18,382 nt of DNA from an uncultured Caulobacter sp. Lineage in GTDB: Bacteria; Pseudomonadota; Alphaproteobacteria; Caulobacterales; Caulobacteraceae. The notes beneath the pieces were generated by a model, which was given only the letters and a program-made list of their open reading frames with translations, was not told the origin of the DNA and ran no database searches. The position numbers were made by a program, and so were the translations under genes. The DNA is taken from NCBI GenBank assembly GCA_937925635.1, contig CALALX010000030.1, forward strand, positions 1 through 18,382. Reading direction: 5' to 3'. Below, piece after piece: positions 7,573-14,985 of this stretch. Within the stretch, counting starts at the first letter, position 1. Each line of letters begins with the position of its first letter.

Positions 7573-9021
7573 ATGTACCGCCGCGGCCTGCTCGGCTATC
7601 TGCCCGCCAACATCACCTCGGGGCTCGTCGGCCTGCTCACCATCGTGGTGTTCACGCGGATCCTGACGCCGGAGCAGTACGGCGCCTACGCCCTCGCCAT
7701 GTCGGTGATGATGGTCGCCCACACCCTGCTGTTCACCTGGGCCGAGGCGGCCATGGCGCGCTTCCAGGCCCGGGCGCGCGAGCAGGGCGAGGTCGCCGAC
7801 CATATGGCGACGATCTATCGGGCGTGGATGTTTCTGGCGCTGGCCTTTCCTGTCGCCTCGGGCCTCGGCGTCTGGCTGGCGCCGATCTCCGACAGCCTGA
7901 AGGCCGCCGTGGTCGCGGGCCTTGTCGCCGTGGTTTTCCGCAGCCTCATCAAGCTGGTGCAGGAGCGCCGCCGCGCCGACGGCGAGGTGGCGGCGGCCTC
8001 GCTGCTCGACATGGCCCAGTCCGCCGGCGCCTTCTCGGCGGGGGTGGTCTATATCGTGCTGGGCTTCGGCGGCGGCGGACCGCTGCTCGGCGCGGCGATC
8101 GTCGCCATCCTGTGCCTGATCTTCACCCTGGGCCGCGAACTGGCGATGACCCGCGGCGGCCGCGTCGAGCGGGCCCGGCTGCGCGAGTACGCCGGATACG
8201 GCCTGCCGGTGGCCCTGTCGCTGGTCCTCGCCCTGGTCATCTCCTCGACCGATCGCTTCCTGCTGGCGGGCTACCTCCACGAACAGGCGGTCGGCGTCTA
8301 TCACGCGGGCTACAGCCTCGCGAACCGCACCCTGGACGTCATGTTCATCTGGCTGGGCATGGCCGGCGGGCCTGCCATGGTCGCGGCCCTGGAGCGCGGC
8401 GGCCGCCCGGCGCTGGACGAGGTCGCCCGCGAGCAGTCGTCCTTCATGGTGCTGCTGACCCTGCCCGCCGCCGTCGGCGTGGCCCTGGTCGCCCACCCGC
8501 TGGCCGAGGTCATGGTCGGCGAGGCGCTGGTCGAGGGCGCGGCCCAGGTGACCCCCTGGATCGCCGTCGGGGCCTTCTGCTCCGGCGTGACCACCTACTA
8601 TCTGCATCAGGCCTTCACCCTGGGTCGGCGCACGCGACTGCTGTTCGTGGCCATGACCATTCCGGCCGGGCTCAATCTGCTGCTCAATCTCTTCCTGATC
8701 CCAGCTTTCGGCATCGCCGGCGCCATGTGGTCGACAGCCGCCAGCTACGTCATCGGCGCCCTGGCTTCCTACCTGCTCGGCCGACGAGCGATGCCGCTGC
8801 CGCTGCCCATCGAGGCGCTGTGGAAGGCCGGCGTGGGCTGCTTGGCCATGGCGGGCGCGGTGATGCTGATCCCCGCCTTCGGCGGCCTCGCCGAACTGGC
8901 GGCCAAGGCGACGGCGGGAGCCCTGGTCTACGGCGCCGCGGTCTTCGCCCTCGACGCCGCCGGCGCCCGCACGCGACGCCATGCGCTGCTGGCGGGCCTG
9001 CGTCCGGGAGCGGCGACATGA
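7573..9021 (+). CDS. hfsF: HfsF-like polysaccharide flippase (Wzx/MVF superfamily)
   Basis: Expected to move the undecaprenyl-linked holdfast repeat unit across the inner membrane. The 482-residue protein is hydrophobic throughout with about 12-14 membrane segments. Its N-terminus (GYLPANITSGLVGLLTIVVF followed by TRILTPEQYGAYALA) is typical of polysaccharide-exporter flippases. A lipid-flippase-like segment, STDRFLLAGYLHEQAVGVYH, sits near residues 223-242. The gene begins 7 nt after hfsE and ends in a 4-nt ATGA overlap with hfsG, so it is co-transcribed and probably translationally coupled. Both the family and the position between HfsE-type and HfsG-type genes agree with Caulobacter hfsF. 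No frameshift or truncation is visible. Confidence 0.9.
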   Translation: MYRRGLLGYLPANITSGLVGLLTIVVFTRILTPEQYGAYALAMSVMMVAHTLLFTWAEAAMARFQARAREQGEVADHMATIYRAWMFLALAFPVASGLGVWLAPISDSLKAAVVAGLVAVVFRSLIKLVQERRRADGEVAAASLLDMAQSAGAFSAGVVYIVLGFGGGGPLLGAAIVAILCLIFTLGRELAMTRGGRVERARLREYAGYGLPVALSLVLALVISSTDRFLLAGYLHEQAVGVYHAGYSLANRTLDVMFIWLGMAGGPAMVAALERGGRPALDEVAREQSSFMVLLTLPAAVGVALVAHPLAEVMVGEALVEGAAQVTPWIAVGAFCSGVTTYYLHQAFTLGRRTRLLFVAMTIPAGLNLLLNLFLIPAFGIAGAMWSTAASYVIGALASYLLGRRAMPLPLPIEALWKAGVGCLAMAGAVMLIPAFGGLAELAAKATAGALVYGAAVFALDAAGARTRRHALLAGLRPGAAT

Positions 9022-9953
9022 CCCTCCAGCCCGTCGAATGGATCGTCGAGAGCAAGGCCTGGCGCGGCGCGCCCACGCCCGCCCTGTCGATCCTGATCCC
9101 CTTCTTCCGCGACGATCCGGTGCGGCTGCTGGCCGCGCTGGACGGCGCGCCGGCCGGGGTCGAGGTCGTGGTGCTGGACGATGGCTCCGGCGACGGCGAC
9201 CTCGCCGCGCGGGTGGCCCAAGCCGTCGGAGCCGCCGCCCTGCCCGCCCGCTTCGTGCGTCTGTCGACCAACGAGGGCCGTTCCAAGGGCCGCAATCGCC
9301 TGGCCGGTCATGCCCGGGGCGGCCATCTACTGTTCCTCGACGCCGACATGCTTCCCGACCGGCCGACCTTCGTCGCTGACTGGCTGGCCCTGATCGGCGC
9401 GACCAACCCGGCCGTCGCCTTCGGCGGCTTCTCGCTGGACCAGACCCCGCGCATCCGCGAGCACGCGCTGCACCGGGCCATGGCGCTGAAGAGCGACTGC
9501 CTGTCCGCCGCGGTCCGTCAGCAGGCGCCGGAGAAGCACGTCTTCACCTCCAACCTGCTCGTTCGACGCGACGTCTTCGAGACCATCGGCTTCGACGAGG
9601 CCTTCACCGGCTGGGGCTGGGAGGATGTGGAATGGGCCATGCGCGTCGCCCGCGCCCATCCCATCCTCCATGTCGACATCCCGGCCAGCCACCTGGGCCT
9701 CGACACCGCCGCCGTCATCGCCCGCAAGTACGAGCAGTCGGCGGCCAACTTCGCGCGGGTCGTGGCCAGCCACCGCGCCGTGGTCGAGACCTATCCCAGC
9801 TACCGCGTGGCGCGGCTGTTGCGGCGGGCGCCCCGGCGCGGCCTGTGGCGGCCGGCGCTGAAGGCGTTCGCCGTCGCCGACCTCGCGCCCCTGCCCGCGC
9901 GCGACCTGGCCATGCGGCTTTACCGCGCCGCCCTCTACGCGGAGGCCGTCTGA
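9018..9953 (+). CDS. hfsG: HfsG-like family 2 glycosyltransferase
   Basis: Adds a sugar to the lipid-linked holdfast precursor on the cytoplasmic face. The 311-residue protein begins at ATG 9018, overlapping the hfsF stop. The GT-A fold starts at about residue 22 (ALSILIPFFRDDP) and shows VVVLDDGSGDGD (about 50-61), NEGRSKGRNRLA (85-96), the metal-binding DXD as FLDADM (D108/D110), and GFDEAFTGWGWEDVEWAMR (191-209), which holds the ED acceptor-side motif of many GT2 enzymes. There is no membrane segment, although the Arg-rich C-terminus (RVARLLRRAPRRGLWR) may contact the membrane. In Caulobacter, HfsG is an N-acetylglucosamine-type transferase; the sugar used here cannot be read from sequence. 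Its stop overlaps the hfsH start by one base (TGATG). Confidence 0.9.
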   Translation: MTLQPVEWIVESKAWRGAPTPALSILIPFFRDDPVRLLAALDGAPAGVEVVVLDDGSGDGDLAARVAQAVGAAALPARFVRLSTNEGRSKGRNRLAGHARGGHLLFLDADMLPDRPTFVADWLALIGATNPAVAFGGFSLDQTPRIREHALHRAMALKSDCLSAAVRQQAPEKHVFTSNLLVRRDVFETIGFDEAFTGWGWEDVEWAMRVARAHPILHVDIPASHLGLDTAAVIARKYEQSAANFARVVASHRAVVETYPSYRVARLLRRAPRRGLWRPALKAFAVADLAPLPARDLAMRLYRAALYAEAV

Positions 9954-10705
9954 TGGAAGCCTACAGCGCCGACCGGTCCCTGAAGGGGAAGCTGCGCCGA
10001 CGTCTGGCCCTGCTAAGCCAGCGCCGTCCCGTGCGAATGGCGCTTGAGCGGCCGATGATCAGCTTCACCTTCGACGACGCCCCGAAGAGCGCGACCCTAG
10101 AGGGCGCGCGCGTACTTGAAGCTCGCGGCGTGCGGGGCGCCTATTACGTCTCCACCGGCCTGGCGGGACAGACCGGCCCCATGGGCGTCTACGCCGAGGC
10201 CGAGGACGCCCGGCGGCTGGCCGCGGCCGGCCACGAGATCGCCTGCCACACCTTCTCCCACCTCGACTGCGGCAAGGCCGGGCCCGCCGCGATCGTCAGC
10301 GATGTCGACCGCAATTCCGAGGGCCTGAAGGCCTGGGGCGCGGCCTACACCGAAAGCTTCGCCTACCCCTACGGCGACGTCTCGACCTCCGCCAAGCGGG
10401 TGCTGAGCGGGCGATTCCGGACTCTGCGCACGGTTCAGGCCGGGCTGGTCGAGGACGGCTCGGACGCCAACCAGCTGCCCGCCGTCGGCATCGAGGGACC
10501 CGAGGGCGAGGCGGCCGCCCTGCGGTGGCTCGACCGCGCCGCCGAGCGCAAGGCCTGGCTGATCCTCTACACCCACGACGTCGACGCCGCGCCGTCCCCC
10601 TGGGGCTGCACGCCCGAGGCGCTGGGCCACCTCGTCGACGCCGCCCAGGCCCGGGGCTTCGATATCGTCACCGCCGCCGAGGGCGCGCGACGGCTGGGGC
10701 TGTAG
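9953..10705 (+). CDS. hfsH: HfsH-like polysaccharide deacetylase (CE4 / NodB family)
   Basis: Removes N-acetyl groups from the holdfast polysaccharide, which in Caulobacter is needed for adhesion and cohesion. ATG at 9953 shares its A with the hfsG TGA stop, giving 250 residues. The CE4 motifs are intact: motif 1 SFTFDDAP (D41 catalytic base, D42 metal), motif 2 HTFSHLDC (H99 and H103 metal ligands), motif 3 FAYPYGD (about 136-142), and the late LILYTHDV with H208. No signal peptide or membrane helix is obvious, which fits a cytoplasmic or otherwise non-secreted deacetylase. A longer open frame upstream (from 9632) overlaps hfsG in another frame and is not expected to be translated. It is the last gene of the + strand hfs block; the following 197 bp contain no recognisable gene. 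Confidence 0.92.
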   Translation: MEAYSADRSLKGKLRRRLALLSQRRPVRMALERPMISFTFDDAPKSATLEGARVLEARGVRGAYYVSTGLAGQTGPMGVYAEAEDARRLAAAGHEIACHTFSHLDCGKAGPAAIVSDVDRNSEGLKAWGAAYTESFAYPYGDVSTSAKRVLSGRFRTLRTVQAGLVEDGSDANQLPAVGIEGPEGEAAALRWLDRAAERKAWLILYTHDVDAAPSPWGCTPEALGHLVDAAQARGFDIVTAAEGARRLGL

Positions 10706-10902
10706 CGACCCGACAACCTGAGATTGATCACCTCAACCGGCATGCCTATCGTCGCGCGATCGCAGTGTGCGGGGCAGCACTTGGTCATTGAACGTTCAGC
10801 TACAATGTGCAAACATGCACTCGCGTCTGGGAAGAGTCGCCGAGCGTCTCTGCTTGAGGGCATGAACCTCAATAGCCCAGTCGCACCATTCATTTTCGCG
10901 CC

Positions 10903-11826
10903 ATGACCTTTCTTTGCTACGTGGATGAATCCGGCACCCCCGAGGTGCCCGGAACGTCTTCCCACTTTGTATTGGCCGGCTTCGCGTTACCCATTCAGCG
11001 TTGGCAGAACGCTGACCGCCAAATCACCGAAATCCTCACGCGGTATGGGCTTTCCGAGAAGGAACTGCATACTGCGTGGCTCATGCGCGGGTATCCAGAG
11101 CAAGCCAAGATCGCCAACTTTGAAAGGCTGGATTGGGACGCTCGCAGGTCTGCAGTCGAACGCCTTCGCGCTGCCGATCTACTACGCCTGCGAAGGCTCA
11201 AGAATCCGAAGCCGCACAATCAGGCCAAGAAAAACTACCAGAAGACGACAGACTACATCCACCTGTCGCGCAGCGATCGTGAGGCGCTTGTAACCGAGAT
11301 CGCCATTTGCATCTCGAAGTGGGACTTTGCGGTCCTCTTCTTCGAGGCGATCGACAAGCTACACTTTGATCCCGTGAAGACGAAACGGTCGATCGGCGAT
11401 CAGGCGTTCGAGCAGGTCGTGTCACGGTTCGAGCAGTTTCTGGTGAGGCGCGGGACGCCGCCCATCTACGGCCTACTGGTTCACGACAACAATCAAACGG
11501 TCGCTCAGAAGCACACCGAACTGATGCGACGCTTTCATCGAGAGGGCACCCTCTGGTCGAAAATCCGACATATCAACGAGACGCCGCTGTTTGTGGACAG
11601 CAAGCTCACGAGGATGGTTCAGATCGCCGATCTGTGCAGTTTCGCCATCCGCAGGTTTGTAGAAAACGATGAGAACCAACTCCTCGTCCACATCCTGCGG
11701 CGGGCAGATGTGCTCGACCAGGTGGCCGTAGGAGCACGGCACTATACGACCATGAATTGCCGCTGCCTGATCTGTGAGGCGCACACGCCTTGGGGCAAAA
11801 GCAAGAAGGCCAAGAAGATCTCCTAA
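10903..11826 (+). CDS. DUF3800 family protein, probable horizontally acquired accessory gene
   Basis: A 307-residue soluble protein with the two DUF3800 signatures: N-terminal CYVDESGTP (D8, E9) and C-terminal PLFVDSKLTRMVQIADLCSF (D232, S233, Q240, D243), plus a central GLLVHDNN (D195). Family members are of unproven function; the acidic pattern has been taken to suggest an RNase-H-like nuclease fold, and they are often found in phage, plasmid and genomic-island DNA. The C-terminus carries CxCxxC (C286, C288, C291) and ends in a Lys-rich tail (KSKKAKKIS). Its base composition is clearly lower in GC than the flanking hfs genes, with many A/T third positions. No good ribosome site precedes ATG 10903. 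Its TAA stop sits one base before the hfsC remnant. It has no expected role in holdfast synthesis and looks inserted. Confidence 0.85.
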   Translation: MTFLCYVDESGTPEVPGTSSHFVLAGFALPIQRWQNADRQITEILTRYGLSEKELHTAWLMRGYPEQAKIANFERLDWDARRSAVERLRAADLLRLRRLKNPKPHNQAKKNYQKTTDYIHLSRSDREALVTEIAICISKWDFAVLFFEAIDKLHFDPVKTKRSIGDQAFEQVVSRFEQFLVRRGTPPIYGLLVHDNNQTVAQKHTELMRRFHREGTLWSKIRHINETPLFVDSKLTRMVQIADLCSFAIRRFVENDENQLLVHILRRADVLDQVAVGARHYTTMNCRCLICEAHTPWGKSKKAKKIS

Positions 11827-11827
11827 C

Positions 11828-11959
11828 TCACGGCTGGAGCGACGAAGATCATCCGGAGTAGGTCGTCGCAGCTGACGGCCACGCTCTCGGTCAGGCGGAT
11901 CAGGCCTATAGAAGGTCAGGAATGGCGGGACCAGCTAGTCGCCGGCGCCACGGAAGACG
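11828..11959 (-). pseudogene. Decayed fragment of the hfsC 3' end
   Basis: These 132 bases align with 13011-13141, the part of intact hfsC that encodes residues about 367-410. By eye roughly three quarters of positions match with a single one-base gap, and 27 consecutive bases are identical (11870-11896 with 13053-13079). Read on the - strand, the fragment gives V-F-R, then a TAG stop where HfsC has Tyr373, and after the one-base shift LIRLTESVAVS followed by a diverged version of the HfsC tail. The last ten codons of HfsC are missing, cut off exactly at the DUF3800 stop. The left part beyond 11959 fades into unrelated sequence. It is therefore a dead remnant, either of an older hfsC or of a duplicated end. 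Confidence 0.8.
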
Positions 11960-12044
11960 CCGGCGGGAGCCGTCGCACGCTGGTCGACACCTCGCGCCGT
12001 TGCCATAGATGTCTTCTCACAGATTTCACTTGGCGCCCGCCGTC

Positions 12045-12082
12045 AAACCCCCGACCTTTCCAGCGGATACGGGGGATTTTTC
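12045..12082 (+). promoter_or_regulatory. Hairpin with T-run overlapping the ribosome site of the CPBP gene
   Basis: CCCCCG (12048-12053) can pair with CGGGGG (12070-12075) around a 16-base loop, and a run of five T follows at 12077-12081, directly before ATG 12083. Three A at 12045-12047 could extend the stem on the T side. This has the form of an intrinsic terminator for the DUF3800 transcript, but the right arm is also the only G-rich candidate ribosome site for the next gene. It may instead control its translation by hiding that site. Which of the two holds is not decidable from sequence. Confidence 0.5.
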
Positions 12083-12979
12083 ATGACCGGACTGCTCGCG
12101 CGGATGAGCGCGCCCATCACGCTCGGCGATCGCCGCTTCCTGCATCCGGGGCCGCTGCGCTGGCTGCGGGCGACGGCGTGGATGATCGGGCTCTTCGTGC
12201 TGCTGGCGTTCGCCAGCTATGGGCCGATCGTGGTGATCAGCGAGCGCACGGCGCAAACACCCTGGACCGGTATTGTCGCCGCTCTCGCCGGCGCGGCCTG
12301 CTGCCTCGGCGTTTACGCCCTGCTGGTCCGACTGGCCGAGGGCCGCTGGCCGGACGAGCTGTCGCCGGGCTCGGCGATCGGCGGGGTCGCGGTCGGCCTG
12401 CTCATAGGGCTGGCGGTCTTCTCCGCGGTCATGGCGGCCCTGATCGGAACCGGGCTCTACAGCTTCGAGATGACAGGCCCGGCCTCGCCCTTGACCGCCA
12501 TCAGCCTGGGCATCCAGTCCGGCGTCATCGAGGAGGTCATGGCCCGGGCCGTCGTGCTGCGGCTGTTGTGGCGCGCGTTCGGGCCGTGGGTCGCCTTCGC
12601 CGTCTCGGCGGCGGTGTTCGGCGGGCTGCATTTGGGCAACCCCAACGCCAGCTGGTTCGCGGCGGTCTGCATTGCGCTGGAGGCCGGGATCATGCTCGGC
12701 GCCTTCTACGCCTTGACCGGCCGGCTGTGGGTGTCCATCGGCCTGCACGCGGGCTGGAACATGACCCAGGGCTACCTGTTCGGCGCGGCCGTCTCCGGCA
12801 CCGATTTCGGCCCCTCGATCGCGCGCAGCATCGCGAAGGTGGGCTACCCGCAATGGCTGACCGGCGGTCCATTCGGGCCGGAGGCGTCCCTGCCCGCGCT
12901 GGTCATCTGCACGGCGGTGGGGCTGGCGACGCTGTGGGCGGCGGCCAAGGCCGGACGGTTCGCGAAGGCGGCGGCCTAG
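12083..12979 (+). CDS. CPBP-family intramembrane glutamic protease (Abi/Rce1-like)
   Basis: A 298-residue multi-spanning protein with about seven to eight hydrophobic segments. The three CPBP (Rce1/Abi) motifs are intact: E150-E151-x3-R155 (VIEEVMARAV), F-x3-H183 (FGGLHLGN) and H222-x3-N226 (LHAGWNMTQG). E150 would be the catalytic glutamate. Family members cleave membrane or prenylated substrates, process bacteriocin-like peptides, or act without known substrate. The start at 12083 has a G-rich sequence within a hairpin just before it; ATG 12104 is an alternative. Its TAG stop shares the tetranucleotide CTAG with the stop of convergent hfsC. It lies inside the interrupted hfs cluster, but a role in holdfast is not indicated by the sequence. 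Confidence 0.88.
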   Translation: MTGLLARMSAPITLGDRRFLHPGPLRWLRATAWMIGLFVLLAFASYGPIVVISERTAQTPWTGIVAALAGAACCLGVYALLVRLAEGRWPDELSPGSAIGGVAVGLLIGLAVFSAVMAALIGTGLYSFEMTGPASPLTAISLGIQSGVIEEVMARAVVLRLLWRAFGPWVAFAVSAAVFGGLHLGNPNASWFAAVCIALEAGIMLGAFYALTGRLWVSIGLHAGWNMTQGYLFGAAVSGTDFGPSIARSIAKVGYPQWLTGGPFGPEASLPALVICTAVGLATLWAAAKAGRFAKAAA

Positions 12980-14238
12980 ACCTGGCTTTCCCGATCCCCC
13001 CACGCCAGCTTCACGGCCAGCGCCACCAGGATCACCCAGCGAAGGTCATTGTAGCTGACGGCCACGCTCTCGGTCAGGCTGATCAAGCTGTAGATGACCA
13101 GGAACGGCAGGGCCAGGTAGGCGCCCCTGTCGCGGAAGACGCTGACGATCGCCGCGCCAAGGGTCTGAGCGTAGAACAGGCCCCAGGCGATCAGGCCGCC
13201 GTAGCCCATGCCCAGCCACTGCTCCAGCCAGCTGTTGTGGGCGTGCTGGGCCTTGAAGCCGGCGTCCTTGGTGATCCAGGCCAGCGGGCCCCAGCCCGAC
13301 TTGTCGTCCCAGACGGCGGCGAAGCCGTAGCCGGTCCAGGGACGCTGCTCGATCTGACGCATGACCGCCGACCAGATCTTGGTGCGGCCGGTCAGGGTGG
13401 CGTCCTTGCCCAGCAACTCCAGGAAGACGTCGGCCGCGAACAGCAGGAAGGCGGCCAGCAGCGCCGCGCCCATCACCGCCGCCCAGGTCGCCGCCACCCC
13501 GGAGGCCGGACCGCGGCGGCAGACCCGGACGAAGACCAGCGCCATGGCCCCCAGGCCCAGCGACACCAGCGAGGTCTTCGAGGTCGACAGCAGCACCAGC
13601 GCCAGCGCGATCGCCGCGCAGGTCCACCACAGCCAGGCGCGTCTCGGCGCCAGCAGGGCCGCCGCGCCGAAGATCGAGAAGGCCATGGCCATGTTGCCGC
13701 CGAGCGCGTTCTTCTCCATCCACACGCCGCGCCAGGCGCCGGGGAACAGCTCGGTCATCCGGCCGAAGGGCAGCACCGCGCCGGCGACCAGCGACGCCAA
13801 GGCCAGGATGCCGAACGCCGTGGCCAGCGCCTCGGCCATCGTCGCCCAGCGGAAGCGGACGGCCAGCACCACGCCGGTCAGGGTGGTGGCGAACAGCGCC
13901 ACCAGGCGGCGGACGGTGGCGTCCGGCGCGATCGACCAGACCACCGATAGCGCCGTCACCGCCAGGATGGCCAGCAGGAACGGCTGGCGCAGCATGGCCA
14001 GGACCGTGTCCCAAGGCCGCATGGCCAGGATGACGACGGCACCGGCATAGGCCGGCAGATAGGCGTTGCGGATGGCGGCGGAGCTCGAGGCGTCGAACTT
14101 GCTGCCGAACAGGGGCAGGATCCAGCCCTGGCTGTAGAGCAGCAGGCTCATCACCATCAGGCCGAAGGCGAGCACGTCCCAGGCATCGACGCGATGAACG
14201 GGGCGCTCGACCTCCCAGGGGGCCGTCGCCCAGGTCAC
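12976..14238 (-). CDS. hfsC: HfsC-like O-antigen polymerase/ligase family membrane protein
   Basis: Expected to polymerise flipped holdfast repeat units on the periplasmic face (Wzy role). The 420-residue protein has about ten to eleven membrane segments. The O-antigen ligase/polymerase (Wzy_C) signatures are present: GAWRGVWMEKNALGGNMA (about 167-184), a periplasmic-loop region LTGRTKIWSAVMRQIE (about 282-297) with RPWTGYGF, and FKAQHAHNSWLEQWLGMGYG (328-347), where H334 is in the conserved HN-W-LE context. Its ATG overlaps the hfsB stop by 4 nt, so it is translated with hfsB. A broken second copy of codons about 367-410 lies 1.2 kb away at 11828-11959. In Caulobacter, hfsC is reported to be partly redundant with a second polymerase; whether one exists here is outside the window. 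Confidence 0.9.
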   Translation of the reverse strand: MTWATAPWEVERPVHRVDAWDVLAFGLMVMSLLLYSQGWILPLFGSKFDASSSAAIRNAYLPAYAGAVVILAMRPWDTVLAMLRQPFLLAILAVTALSVVWSIAPDATVRRLVALFATTLTGVVLAVRFRWATMAEALATAFGILALASLVAGAVLPFGRMTELFPGAWRGVWMEKNALGGNMAMAFSIFGAAALLAPRRAWLWWTCAAIALALVLLSTSKTSLVSLGLGAMALVFVRVCRRGPASGVAATWAAVMGAALLAAFLLFAADVFLELLGKDATLTGRTKIWSAVMRQIEQRPWTGYGFAAVWDDKSGWGPLAWITKDAGFKAQHAHNSWLEQWLGMGYGGLIAWGLFYAQTLGAAIVSVFRDRGAYLALPFLVIYSLISLTESVAVSYNDLRWVILVALAVKLAWGDRESQV

Positions 14239-14936
14239 GGCAGGATCTTCCGCAGGAAGGCGGGCGTCTCGACGCGCGCCCGGTTGAAGAACACCCCCGC
14301 CGGTCGGCCGCCGGCGGCGGCGATGGCGTCGCGCAGGCGCGCGGGCGCGCCGACGTCCGGCTGGTCAGCGGCCACGACCAGCACGGTCTGGTCCATAAAG
14401 GGCGCCACGGTCAGGGCGGCCTGCGAGCGGTCGGCCGAGGGACTGTCGACCACGATCAGGTCGGCGTGGCGTTTCAGCGCCTGCCAGTAATTGCTGCTGG
14501 GCAGAACATGGACCGCCTGCTTGCCGCGCAGGGCGTCGGCGCGGAAGCGGGTGACCCAGAACCGGTCGACGCCGACCTGGTGGGCGACGAGAAACCTGGC
14601 GTCCGGCGCCGTCGTGCCGTCCGGCATCGGCGTCGGCGGCTGGACCGTGAAGAACACGCCGCCGTCGGGCGTCGCGGAGACCGCCTTTCCGAGTTCGCCA
14701 TAGAGGTCCGGTCGGGCCGAGATGGTCGCGTGCTGCGGAGAGCCGAAGAGGTCGAGGTCGACCAGCCAGACCTTGCGGCCCGCGCGGCGGGCGGCGAAGG
14801 CGGCCAGCTCGCGGGCGATGGTCGAGGCGCCCTCTCCCCGCCGGGCGGCGACGAACTGGATGGCGCGGGCGCGCCCCGGCGCCGGCGGCCCGAGGGACGC
14901 CCAAAGCTCAGCGGCTTCAGCGCTCAAATCCACCAT
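14235..14936 (-). CDS. hfsB: HfsB-like BY-kinase-type ATPase partner of HfsA, with altered Walker A
   Basis: Cytoplasmic CpsD/CapB-type partner of the polysaccharide co-polymerase. The 233-residue protein has a MinD-like P-loop fold: QFVAARRGEGASTIA (27-41), Walker A' VWLVDLDLFG (56-65), and Walker B-like LIVVDSPSADRS (160-171). The Walker A reads GEGAST where active bacterial tyrosine kinases have GEGKST, so the nucleotide-binding lysine is replaced by Ala38. No Tyr-rich C-terminal cluster is present; the protein ends VETPAFLRKILP. It may therefore bind HfsA structurally rather than act as a kinase. The gene follows hfsA after 80 bp and its stop overlaps the hfsC start (4 nt), consistent with an hfsA-B-C transcript. 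Confidence 0.87.
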   Translation of the reverse strand: MVDLSAEAAELWASLGPPAPGRARAIQFVAARRGEGASTIARELAAFAARRAGRKVWLVDLDLFGSPQHATISARPDLYGELGKAVSATPDGGVFFTVQPPTPMPDGTTAPDARFLVAHQVGVDRFWVTRFRADALRGKQAVHVLPSSNYWQALKRHADLIVVDSPSADRSQAALTVAPFMDQTVLVVAADQPDVGAPARLRDAIAAAGGRPAGVFFNRARVETPAFLRKILP

Positions 14937-14985
14937 CGCTCGAATCGTTACGCGCCCAGGGGCGACAGGCTAACGCATGAAACGG

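Noticed and set aside
7513..8982. 489-codon - strand open frame opposite hfsF
   Set aside because: Translation is rich in Gly/Gln/Asp/His repeats without any fold-like pattern; hfsF on the other strand is a clear flippase.
10788..10816. Possible promoter for the DUF3800 gene (TTGAAC, 17 bp, AAACAT)
   Set aside because: The -10 match is poor, and a better TACAAT is at the wrong distance. Too weak to list as a feature.
10724..10906. Small open frame of 60 codons overlapping the DUF3800 start by ATGA, possibly a leader peptide
   Set aside because: Starts at a TTG with no ribosome site, has no recognisable features, and the inner ATG at 10862 has its GAGG only two bases away. Overlap looks accidental.
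10706..12975. Transposon or integron carrying the DUF3800 and CPBP genes
   Set aside because: No transposase, integrase, terminal inverted repeats or target-site duplications could be found; only the hfsC fragment repeats.
12178..13950. 590-codon + strand open frame running through the CPBP gene and antisense to hfsC
   Set aside because: It crosses two well-supported genes in other frames and has only low-complexity composition.
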